Shown here: piece after piece, positions 53,616 through 61,765 of the stretch
Position numbering within the stretch: position 1 is the stretch's first letter
How the letters are laid out: the number at the start of each line of letters is the position of its first letter
DNA from: JABLTI01 sp035528035
GTDB lineage: Archaea > Asgardarchaeota > Heimdallarchaeia > JABLTI01
Assembly: GCA_035528035.1 (NCBI GenBank)
Contig: DATKZI010000020.1
Location: 16,578-80,577, forward strand
Length of the DNA stretch: 64,000 bases
Reading direction: 5' to 3'
Position numbers and translations under genes: made by a program
The notes under the pieces: model-generated
Told to the model about the DNA's origin: nothing
Seen by the model: only the letters and a program-made list of their open reading frames with translations
Databases searched by the model: none

Positions 53616-55379
53616 TCAATAATTGAAAGTAGATTCCTCTTTTTTCTTAGGTACGTCATTAGCTTCTCCACCCTTAACGAAAATTAGGAATAACAAAGCC
53701 ACAAGAATACAACCAAGAACAAAAGGAAAGAGTGCCTTATATTTATTATTTCCCCAATTCTTGTTTGCTAGAAAGTCGAAAATAAAACCAATCACTATTG
53801 GGCCTAAAATTGCAGCACTTTGATTAAAGGTATAATAGATTCCAGTGAATGTACTTATCTTGGTTTCTGGGCATAATCGCCAGATCATTGGAAAAGTATT
53901 AACTATAATACCCATCCAGAAGAAACCTACAATAGCCATCATTACAACTAATCCTATTATACTCTTAAGTAAGATAACAACAAAGGATAGAAGTGAAAGA
54001 CTAACGATGAGAAATCCCAGACATAAGTAGAGAGTTTTCTTTCGTCCAAATTTCTTTCCGATTAAACCTGTTGGAACTGAGGCTACTATCATTGATATAG
54101 GATAAACTAAGCCATATAAAGGCGTTCTATCCATATCTAAACCAAAATAATTCGAACCTAATAATGTGAAGAAAGCTTCTATTGCAGCAAAACCAGAGAA
54201 CCAGAAGAAAACAGCAAAAAATAACAAAATTAGACTAACATTTCTTTTACTAAAGAAATACTTTCTATTTTCTCGTCTTGTTTCGCGATCAATTCTTGTT
54301 CTTTGTTCTTCAACTTCTTTTACTTGTAGACTTACTGGATCTAAGGTTATTTTCCTATCAGATAATTTGAAGAAACTTTTACCTGTTGGTGTTTCTTTAA
54401 TTGTAAGGAATAATATTAGCAAACTGATCAACATAAAAGCAGAAACTATTGGAAAACCTATCTTTGAAATAATAACATTACGCTCATCTTGATTAGGATG
54501 AGTTGTTCTTGATACAAATAATCCCACTATTATTGGTATACCAAAAGCAACGATAGTACCAATATTTGCTATTAATTGTTGTAAACCACTTGCTGTGGAG
54601 CGATGTTTTTCTTCTGTATAATCTGGAACTAAAGATAATGCCGGACTTCTAAAGAAAGCCATCATAATATTATAACAAATTAACATTCCAACAAAATAAC
54701 CTAAAATTTGACCCCAGGGAGCTATTCCAAAGAATAAGGCACAACCTATGACACCTATAATCATATAAGGCATCCTTCTGCCTAATTTTGAACTAGTTCT
54801 ATCACTCATATAGCCAAATAGTGGTTGTAATGTAACAGCTAAAATATTATCGATAGTCATCAAGAGCCCTATAAAAGCATCATGTCTTATGAATCCTAGA
54901 AAAATAAAGTCATCTTCAACAAGGCTGTCCAGAATTACTGGTACAGCTAGATTATAATAAGTTAAAGCAACCAAAGCTGATAGAAAAGCAAATGAAATAA
55001 GAATTGTTCTTCCGATTTTATGTTTGCCAGGAATATTTGGGTTCATTCGAGGTTCAAAATAAATAATCTCACCCGATTCTAATTCGGTGCTATCAAGTGT
55101 GGTTATATCAGGTTCACTCTCATCAAATAGATCGGAATATTCATCATCGATTAATTCTGATTCATCATATTCTTCTTCTACAATTTCTTCTTGTTCTTCT
55201 ATATCCTCAATTTCTTGTTCTTCTGCATCTGCCTCTTCACTTAATTCAGATTCCGATTCCATCTCTTCAGATGATTCAAGTTCTTTTTCTTCTTCTGATA
55301 TCAATTCATTGTCTTCGGTAGAATCAGAATCTTCAACTGGTTCAAATTCATCTATTTCGGGTAATTTCTTTTCATCCAT
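53616..55379 (-). CDS. MFS transporter (GPH/SLC45-like) with acidic N-terminal extension
   Basis: 587 residues: about 115 N-terminal residues are extremely Glu/Asp/Ser-rich and probably disordered and cytosolic, followed by ~12 helices. The loop motif MSDRTSSKLGRRMPYMI is the sugar-symporter GPH/SLC45 signature. A long middle loop (~residues 325-375) is charged. It is likely a sodium- or proton-coupled glycoside carrier. The tail may bind partners or regulate. It sits beside the GH31 enzyme on the same strand (gap ~72 bases), suggesting uptake followed by hydrolysis. Confidence 0.85.
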   Translation of the reverse strand: MDEKKLPEIDEFEPVEDSDSTEDNELISEEEKELESSEEMESESELSEEADAEEQEIEDIEEQEEIVEEEYDESELIDDEYSDLFDESEPDITTLDSTELESGEIIYFEPRMNPNIPGKHKIGRTILISFAFLSALVALTYYNLAVPVILDSLVEDDFIFLGFIRHDAFIGLLMTIDNILAVTLQPLFGYMSDRTSSKLGRRMPYMIIGVIGCALFFGIAPWGQILGYFVGMLICYNIMMAFFRSPALSLVPDYTEEKHRSTASGLQQLIANIGTIVAFGIPIIVGLFVSRTTHPNQDERNVIISKIGFPIVSAFMLISLLILFLTIKETPTGKSFFKLSDRKITLDPVSLQVKEVEEQRTRIDRETRRENRKYFFSKRNVSLILLFFAVFFWFSGFAAIEAFFTLLGSNYFGLDMDRTPLYGLVYPISMIVASVPTGLIGKKFGRKKTLYLCLGFLIVSLSLLSFVVILLKSIIGLVVMMAIVGFFWMGIIVNTFPMIWRLCPETKISTFTGIYYTFNQSAAILGPIVIGFIFDFLANKNWGNNKYKALFPFVLGCILVALLFLIFVKGGEANDVPKKKEESTFNY

Positions 55380-55451
55380 TTTTCTACCAACTTAATTTCT
55401 ATAAGTTTAAGGATATCGATTTTTATAAACTTTGATGTCAAAATTTGTCGA

Positions 55452-57467
55452 TTAAAGATCAGAGAGCTCTGATAGCAATTTCTCATTTTGACTGTTTTTA
55501 CGATAAAATACTGGAGGTTCACCTATTGGAGCATTAACTGTTATCCATCCAGGTCCATCATATTCTTGATTTGACCAAAGGTGCACCCAATCATCAGGTG
55601 GTAAATAGACTCTTTGAGTTGTTTGATTCTCTTGGATAATTGGCGCAACCAAAATATCTGACCCTAAAAGATATTGATATTTTAATTGATGCAGTGTTTT
55701 ATCATTTTCATAATGCATATAACAAGCTCTTATTGGAGGATATCCATTCTCAATGTAGTCTTTTGTTAATTTCTTCAAATATGGTTTCAATTTAACATGT
55801 AATTTAACCATTTTTGTTAGATGTTTGAGAGTTTCTTCATCTGAATCAAATTGCCAGTTATCTGCAGGACGATTTCCTTCATGTGTACGCATAACCATTG
55901 TAAAAGCAGCCAATTCAACCCATCGCATAAAAACTTCCTTGGTTCGTTTAAATGTCCCAATTGTAGTATACCCACCAATATCAAAATGATAATTACATAT
56001 ACCACATATTCCCAAAGAAATACCAGCTGGAATTACAGAAGCAATACCATCGTGTATGCTCCAATTAACTAATTGATCCCCTGCCCAAATAAGAGGACTA
56101 TATTTTGAAGTATAAGTATAACCTGCTCGAGTAAAGAATACTACCTCATTTAATTTTTTAGTTTCTTCAAGTGCTTCTTTATTTATTTTAGCCCATTCAA
56201 CTGGATATTTATTATGATACTTCTCAGCATCTTCCCCTGAGTTCAATATAGCATTTATTGGCAAATACTCCCCAAAATCAGCCATCCAACCATCCATACC
56301 TATTCCTATAAGATTTTGTTTGATTATTTTCTTTATCCACATTACAGCATCAGGATTAGTTAAATCTAAAATAGCTGCTGGAAAAGTAGTTATTTCTATA
56401 TGATATTCACCTTTCCCTTTTGGTCGTTGAACAAGAAATCCTTTACTCGATGCTTCTTGATATAATTTTCCATCTAATGTAAGAAATGGATTGATATATC
56501 CTAAAAATTTGATGCCATTTTTATGTAATTGTTCTATATAAGCAGGGAGATTTGGATAGAGGGTAGAATCAAATATCCAATCCCAGAAAAGTTGTTTACC
56601 AAATGTAGTAATTCTTCCTCCTTCCCAATCTTGGCACCAAACACCAGCAACAGCTATATCATGCTCTTTACAAAGAGCTAATTTTTTATCAACAATATCA
56701 GAACCACCTTGAATGCCTAAAATAATACCATCAAATAACCATTCAGGTAAAATTTGTTGTTTTCCTAAAAGGATTGAAAGATTGCCAATGGTTTGTAAAG
56801 CAGTTTTATATTTACCAAATGTGATTTTTGCAGGTATCTCCCAAATGTAAAGTTCATGGAATAAATTGTTTTTAAAATTAAACTCTGAATAACTAGTTGT
56901 TTCTATATGGCAAAAATAATTTCTTGAAGAAACAAAAGTTGGTTGAGGATAATAAGTTGTAAAAGCATTTCCACCAGCATTCTTGAACACATCTGCTAAA
57001 AAAGTGAAGAATTTTGGATCGCCTCTTCCTATTCCTTGCTCTTGACACCATAAAGGAATTTTTTTACCTCGTAAATTCACTTCTGAATATTGCTCACCGC
57101 AACCATAAATACTTTCATCAATTGTTGCTGGAAAACTAATCCACAATCGATTCAAGTTAGTATCATCTGTGGTAAAAAGAATCTCAATATTACCTTTTGT
57201 TTCTTTGATAGTTATTTGAAATTTTGAATCATCTATTATAGTAAATTCCAATGTTATAGTTTTAATTGATTCTTCAATTACTGTATAATCTACCAAAAGA
57301 TATTTGCTCTGTAATTTTTCTCTTATCTTAAACATACCATGGTCCATGGAATATTTCCCTTTTCCAACACCAACAATACAGAAAGGTTTCTCTTTTGTAT
57401 GTCGAATTATTTCGAAATTATTATAAAGAATAGTAAAACCGGTTGCTATTTTATTTAATTCAAGCAT
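55452..57467 (-). CDS. GH31 alpha-glycosidase, YihQ (sulfoquinovosidase)-like with altered sulfonate site
   Basis: 671 residues aligned along their length with E. coli YihQ (from memory): GCGEQYSEVNLRGK, GIQGGSD, VWCQDWEGGRITTFGKQLFW, WMADFGEYLP with nucleophile Asp397, WAGDQLVNW with acid/base Asp464, and NRPADNWQFDSD. Of the YihQ sulfonate-recognising residues, Gln262, Gln288 and Trp304 are kept (Gln253, Gln279, Trp295), but the key Arg301 is Gln292. So it is an alpha-glycosidase, but probably not for sulfoquinovose; an alpha-glucoside or other alpha-linked sugar is likelier. The upstream MFS gene on the same strand may import its substrate. Confidence 0.87.
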   Translation of the reverse strand: MLELNKIATGFTILYNNFEIIRHTKEKPFCIVGVGKGKYSMDHGMFKIREKLQSKYLLVDYTVIEESIKTITLEFTIIDDSKFQITIKETKGNIEILFTTDDTNLNRLWISFPATIDESIYGCGEQYSEVNLRGKKIPLWCQEQGIGRGDPKFFTFLADVFKNAGGNAFTTYYPQPTFVSSRNYFCHIETTSYSEFNFKNNLFHELYIWEIPAKITFGKYKTALQTIGNLSILLGKQQILPEWLFDGIILGIQGGSDIVDKKLALCKEHDIAVAGVWCQDWEGGRITTFGKQLFWDWIFDSTLYPNLPAYIEQLHKNGIKFLGYINPFLTLDGKLYQEASSKGFLVQRPKGKGEYHIEITTFPAAILDLTNPDAVMWIKKIIKQNLIGIGMDGWMADFGEYLPINAILNSGEDAEKYHNKYPVEWAKINKEALEETKKLNEVVFFTRAGYTYTSKYSPLIWAGDQLVNWSIHDGIASVIPAGISLGICGICNYHFDIGGYTTIGTFKRTKEVFMRWVELAAFTMVMRTHEGNRPADNWQFDSDEETLKHLTKMVKLHVKLKPYLKKLTKDYIENGYPPIRACYMHYENDKTLHQLKYQYLLGSDILVAPIIQENQTTQRVYLPPDDWVHLWSNQEYDGPGWITVNAPIGEPPVFYRKNSQNEKLLSELSDL

Positions 57468-57816
57468 TATTTTCTACCTTAACTGTTTCTTCTCTATTAA
57501 CGCCTAATTCGTTAATTTTACAAAAATCCTAAATGGTTCTTTTTTATTTTCATATATTATACTTAAATGATATACAACATCATTTTTAACTATTTTACTT
57601 GAACGCTTTAAATTCATCTTCCAAATTATATTGTCTAGAAAAAATTACCTTTAAAATTATCCAAGATATAATAAAAAATCAAAATTCTTTTCTTTATGAT
57701 TTTCATCCGTAAGAGTTACCTTGTAATCACTTAAAATAGAGTCAAAATTAATTTAATTCATTAATAGTGAATAAAAAAAACATTATTTTAGAGAAAAGAA
57801 AGTTGGATAAATGAAA
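57468..57816. other. AT-rich gene-free gap
   Basis: No convincing coding frame in either strand (the longest Met-initiated frames are below 25 codons), and no repeat or RNA-like structure was found. It probably holds only the promoter of the GH31 gene and the end of the minus-strand gene at 57817. Confidence 0.4.
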
Positions 57817-58353
57817 TTAGGTAAAAATAATTTCAACAATCCATTTTAGACATAAGGGACCATTATAATCTTGATCACTTTCTGGAGGAAGAATTAAACG
57901 TAAGTAACCAGTGCCACCATCTTCTTTGCTTTCTAAATATTGCCCATCCATTTTATACGCCAAAATAGGTGAGTCTTTGCTTAATAATTCATCAATATTG
58001 AAATTCAAGGAATATTCATCAATAGCCACAAATGTAACAGTTGTTGCTGAAACATTTACATCTATAATATCTTCAAAAAGATAAGACAATAAGACACCCT
58101 GATATTCAGCTTCAAAAGTAGTTGATCCTCTAATGACATAATCATCTTTATGAGACGGCATAGCAATTAGTTCAGCTAATGTAATATTAAAATCCTCACC
58201 AACAATATTACCACTTATTTTGAAAGACCATTCACTATCAGGATGAGGAAGAAAGTTTTGGCTTTTTACCCCCAACCAGATACCTATTCCTGTTCCCGTA
58301 ATAGCTACTACACTAACAGATGCAACAATTAATATTAATCCTAATTTTCTCAT
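57817..58353 (-). CDS. Anchored molybdopterin-domain-like protein without Cys ligand
   Basis: 178 residues: one N-terminal helix (~4-28), then a domain patterned like the SUOX/molybdopterin-binding fold: ISGNIVGEDFNITLAELIAMPS, SYLFEDIIDVNVSATTVTFV, ILAYKMDGQYLES and YLRLILPPESD. True molybdo-enzymes have a Cys binding molybdenum just after the first strand region (VIRGSTTFEAEY here); none is seen, so a metal-free binding role is more probable. Related in pattern to the product of 59801-60937, which lies across a phosphodiesterase gene. Confidence 0.6.
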   Translation of the reverse strand: MRKLGLILIVASVSVVAITGTGIGIWLGVKSQNFLPHPDSEWSFKISGNIVGEDFNITLAELIAMPSHKDDYVIRGSTTFEAEYQGVLLSYLFEDIIDVNVSATTVTFVAIDEYSLNFNIDELLSKDSPILAYKMDGQYLESKEDGGTGYLRLILPPESDQDYNGPLCLKWIVEIIFT

Positions 58354-58557
58354 TTAGCTTACCATCTTCTTTTCATCAGTTTTCTACACCAATTAAATAC
58401 GATGTGTATGGAAAAATAACTCGATAAAAAAGTTTTCACATATTTTACAAGAAAATTTAGTTAATCACCAACTAATCTCATATTAAATTCCCCGTTGTGA
58501 TTTAAGTAAGATGACGTTATGTTTAAATTAACATATCAAATTTGATTAATGTAACCA

Positions 58558-59724
58558 ATGATAGCTAAAAGCAAAAAAATACTAATAGGAATCACTGTCG
58601 GACTAGTTGTTACTTCAAGTACCATTTTGGGAATTATTTTACCTGGAATTGTTGAAAGACAAATCCCAGCAGATAGCCAATTAGTGATTTTTACTGAAGA
58701 TCAAAATATAGCTATTCTTAATATTACAAGTTATAAGGAATTAACTAATGGTAAATTCAAAATGGCTTTAAGTAGCGTACTAAATTACTACAATATTAAC
58801 TCATATCTACTTTTAAAAATAATCTCAACAAAAGATAATGGTGATTATATTAGTTCTTGCGAAGTAAATAGTTTAGATTTAGAATTAGGAAAAAATGGGT
58901 TTGAAATAGATCTTGGGCATAAAAAAATTGACTCAATTCAAGGGTTAGCTATTAATGTTTATTATAACTCAGTTGATATTGCTCCTACTATTTACAATGC
59001 ATTATCTCTGAAAAATTGGTATACACAAGGTCAAGCCTTCTTTACCCCAGAAGAGCATTCAATAAATAAGACAATTATTATTTTATTAGATAGCTTTGGG
59101 TGGGGATTTTGGGATAATTTATCAAATTTAGGTCTGATAGAACTTGAGATAAATCCCTTTATTGAACAACCTGCTTTGACTGTTTTCCCATCAATTACTA
59201 ATGTTGCCACAGCTTCAATACTTACAGGATATTGGCCTGAAGTAACTGGTATCATGACAAGACAAAATCATCAATTAGAAGTACCATCAATATTTGATAT
59301 TGCTGGTGAAAATAACCTTACTACTGAATACATAGAAGGTAATGTTGGTTTCTTGAATTTAGAGGCTGATTATGAATTCTGGTTAACAGATCAAAATGAA
59401 AATGATAACATCGATGATGAAATTTTCGATGAAGCATACGAATCAATAAATGATAATAGAAGTGATCTTCTCTTTGTCCATTTCCATGGAATCGATGATA
59501 TTGGACATACATATGGACCTTACTCGAGTGAATGGATGAATAAAGTAAATACAACTTTTAGCTATGTGAATGATCTAATTAAGATAATTAGCAATGATAC
59601 CTTGGTAATAATTACAGCTGACCATGGAATGCATTTAGCGTTTGAAAACGATGAACGAGTTGGGATCCATGGAGAAAGTCGTTTTGAAGATATGATCATA
59701 CCATTAATTTTTATTAAAAAGTAA
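58558..59724 (+). CDS. Alkaline-phosphatase-superfamily phosphodiesterase (NPP-like), exported
   Basis: 388 residues. N-terminal hydrophobic signal/anchor (~9-28), a ~130-residue N-terminal region of unknown fold, then a type I phosphodiesterase domain: IILLDSFGWGF (first metal Asp), FPSITNVATASILTG with nucleophile Thr at the position of NPP enzymes (ten residues before the TG), VHFHGIDDIGHTYG, ITADHGMH and GIHGESRF. All expected metal ligands look present. Probably cleaves phosphodiesters or phosphate monoesters outside the cell. It lies between two molybdopterin-domain-like genes on the opposite strand. Confidence 0.83.
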   Translation: MIAKSKKILIGITVGLVVTSSTILGIILPGIVERQIPADSQLVIFTEDQNIAILNITSYKELTNGKFKMALSSVLNYYNINSYLLLKIISTKDNGDYISSCEVNSLDLELGKNGFEIDLGHKKIDSIQGLAINVYYNSVDIAPTIYNALSLKNWYTQGQAFFTPEEHSINKTIIILLDSFGWGFWDNLSNLGLIELEINPFIEQPALTVFPSITNVATASILTGYWPEVTGIMTRQNHQLEVPSIFDIAGENNLTTEYIEGNVGFLNLEADYEFWLTDQNENDNIDDEIFDEAYESINDNRSDLLFVHFHGIDDIGHTYGPYSSEWMNKVNTTFSYVNDLIKIISNDTLVIITADHGMHLAFENDERVGIHGESRFEDMIIPLIFIKK

Positions 59725-59750
59725 AAGCTGAGAAAGAAAAAATAGCGGAA

Positions 59751-59789
59751 AAAGGATAAATTACCCTAATAACTAGTAGCTTATCCTTT
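59751..59789. terminator. Possible bidirectional terminator between convergent genes
   Basis: AAAGGATAA (59751-59759) and TTATCCTTT (59781-59789) form a perfect 9-bp stem with a long loop of 21 bases between the phosphodiesterase and the convergent gene. Confidence 0.4.
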
Positions 59790-59800
59790 ATTATTAATCA

Positions 59801-60937
59801 TTAATTTCTTTTTTTGATTATCGTATTAACGATAGGCATTGAAACTAGAGCACCAATTGTAGCCACTATACAGAATCCTGGAACAGATGATGTTAGTTGC
59901 ATAGTTGTAATATGAAGAGCAAAACAATTCTTTATCCAATGAAAAGAACTAAGATCTCCACCAACTAATCTAAAGGGACCTTTATTGAAACCTATATATT
60001 CATCGTTGATAGCTTGACATAATATTGCAGGTTTAATTCCACCAAATTCTGTAGCATTAACTAAAGCTATAGCATCTGGGGCTTCAGCTTGGATTAATGA
60101 TATTTCATCAAGTGAAACTCCAATAGAAAACAGAATACTGGTCACACTTGGTCCTGCAAATTTAGTGTTTTCAAATTTGTAGGTTAGATTGTAGGTTAAA
60201 TAGTCAATATCTGTATATGAGCTTTCATCACCAATTGATATAGAAGTTTCTAGTTGACCATCTACATAAACATGACATTTCCATCTATCACTAATTGAAA
60301 TCTCTGTTACATTTCCTACCCAAGCACTCTTGAAATATTGGTGCTCAAGGTTACTTGGTGGTGCTAAACGTAAGCCACCTTTATGTGCCCAATCTGAATC
60401 TTGAAGATAGCTACCATTTACAGCAAAAGCCAAAAGGATTTTAATATCAGCACTTTCAAGAACAGGTGGGAACATGCTGTAAACTATATCAGTTGCATTT
60501 ATTGCTACTGAATAATCATCTTCTGCTATAAAAGTAAATTCGCCAGCATACCAGACATTAGCATAGTTTTGAACTAAAGTTAAGATATCGATACCAATAA
60601 GTGTTTGATTGGCACCAGAATATTCAGCTACTTGTTCATATGCAGGAAGATTACCAGCATTAATTTCATCAATTAAATAAGTTAAATTAAGCTGTACTGC
60701 TTCTGTTAATCCTATACCTGTTATGCTTAAATTCCAATTTGGTGCAGGGCCTCCTGGAAGAGTAGGAATAACATATTCTGTTAGTATTAATCCTACAGAG
60801 GGTACAGAATAATCATTACCTTCAAGCGAGGAATTTCCTTGTTCAGTATAGGATTGTATTTGAGCTTGACTGACCATTAGTACAAAAATTGTTAAGTATA
60901 CACTTACTACTAATGGGATAATTCTTGTAATTTTCAC
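59801..60937 (-). CDS. Extracellular molybdopterin-domain-like protein with C-terminal anchor
   Basis: About 378 residues: signal peptide (~5-25), two beta-rich halves and a C-terminal membrane helix (IVATIGALVSMPIVNTII). Residues ~60-220 resemble the SUOX/molybdopterin-binding fold (NWNLSITGIGL, GIDILTLVQNYA, DDYSVAINATDIVYSM, GGLRLAPPS). Cys is scarce in that half, so a bound molybdopterin is unlikely. The start is the GTG at 60937, eight bases after GGGG, rather than a frame extension to 61000. Partner of the neighbouring phosphodiesterase is only a guess. Confidence 0.6.
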   Translation of the reverse strand: MKITRIIPLVVSVYLTIFVLMVSQAQIQSYTEQGNSSLEGNDYSVPSVGLILTEYVIPTLPGGPAPNWNLSITGIGLTEAVQLNLTYLIDEINAGNLPAYEQVAEYSGANQTLIGIDILTLVQNYANVWYAGEFTFIAEDDYSVAINATDIVYSMFPPVLESADIKILLAFAVNGSYLQDSDWAHKGGLRLAPPSNLEHQYFKSAWVGNVTEISISDRWKCHVYVDGQLETSISIGDESSYTDIDYLTYNLTYKFENTKFAGPSVTSILFSIGVSLDEISLIQAEAPDAIALVNATEFGGIKPAILCQAINDEYIGFNKGPFRLVGGDLSSFHWIKNCFALHITTMQLTSSVPGFCIVATIGALVSMPIVNTIIKKRN

Positions 60938-61080
60938 TTTAATTTCCCCAAATTTTAGGTATATGAAAATGCCGACGTGTACATTTAAACATATCGACAA
61001 TTAAAAAAAAGTAAAGAGGAATTAAAAGAGCTAAAAGTGTATAAAGACAAAATTATAAAAATTAGCAATAAAACAATAGT

Positions 61081-61713
61081 ATGTTGATTGAAATGAAAAA
61101 AGGAAGAAAGATTGCTCTAATTGTCTTTTGTTCATTAATAATTCTCACAGGAATAGTTACGCCTATATTGCCATTCATGATGGGTTGGAGTCCGGCTTAT
61201 GGTGTACCTATGCTTGAATTTCCTTTTGAAACTTCTACAGATATTGTTCGCTTGAGAGGTTACAATCTCATAGAAGATGGTGGTTCTTACAAAGACCATC
61301 ATTCTGGAATTGACCTTGAAATTTCAATTAATAGTACAAAAGTTATTTCTCCTTGTACTGGGACAGTTGGTTTGATTACTTCTTCAGTTAATAAAAATAA
61401 AGGACATATTATGATCAGTATAAATATTCGGATAAACCTTGTGTGGTCCATAATGCTGGTTTTCGAGCCTTATTCTAATTCAACCGAGTTTCATGAATAC
61501 CAAATGTCATTGTTAAAAGTTAAATTCGGACAAAAAATCGAGGTAGGTGAGGAAGTTGGCATACTTCTTATTGGTGGAGAATTTCCCCATATTCATTATA
61601 CAGTAAACCGGTATTTTAGTGATGTTTGCCCATATGAATATTCATCTACTAGTGCTCAAGCATATTTTGATGAAATAGCAATAAGATCAAATAGCACTAT
61701 TTGTTATCCTTAA
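61081..61713 (+). CDS. M23/LytM-like domain protein, exported
   Basis: 210 residues. N-terminal membrane helix (~9-31), then a small beta domain with DHHSGIDLEISIN and FPHIHYTVNR: the HxxxD and HxH zinc-ligand patterns of M23 peptidases in the expected order. M23 enzymes usually cut peptidoglycan peptides, which archaea lack, so a prey- or competitor-directed, elastin-like or non-catalytic role may apply. ATG 61081 (second Met four codons later). Confidence 0.7.
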   Translation: MLIEMKKGRKIALIVFCSLIILTGIVTPILPFMMGWSPAYGVPMLEFPFETSTDIVRLRGYNLIEDGGSYKDHHSGIDLEISINSTKVISPCTGTVGLITSSVNKNKGHIMISINIRINLVWSIMLVFEPYSNSTEFHEYQMSLLKVKFGQKIEVGEEVGILLIGGEFPHIHYTVNRYFSDVCPYEYSSTSAQAYFDEIAIRSNSTICYP

Positions 61714-61765
61714 TAATAGTTATAAAAAATCAAGGAAAAGAGAAATGATGAAATAAAGGTTAGTA

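Noticed and set aside
55087..55395. Ser-rich frame on the plus strand
   Set aside because: It is the antisense of the acidic Glu/Asp/Ser-rich N-terminus of the transporter on the minus strand, so it is a compositional shadow.
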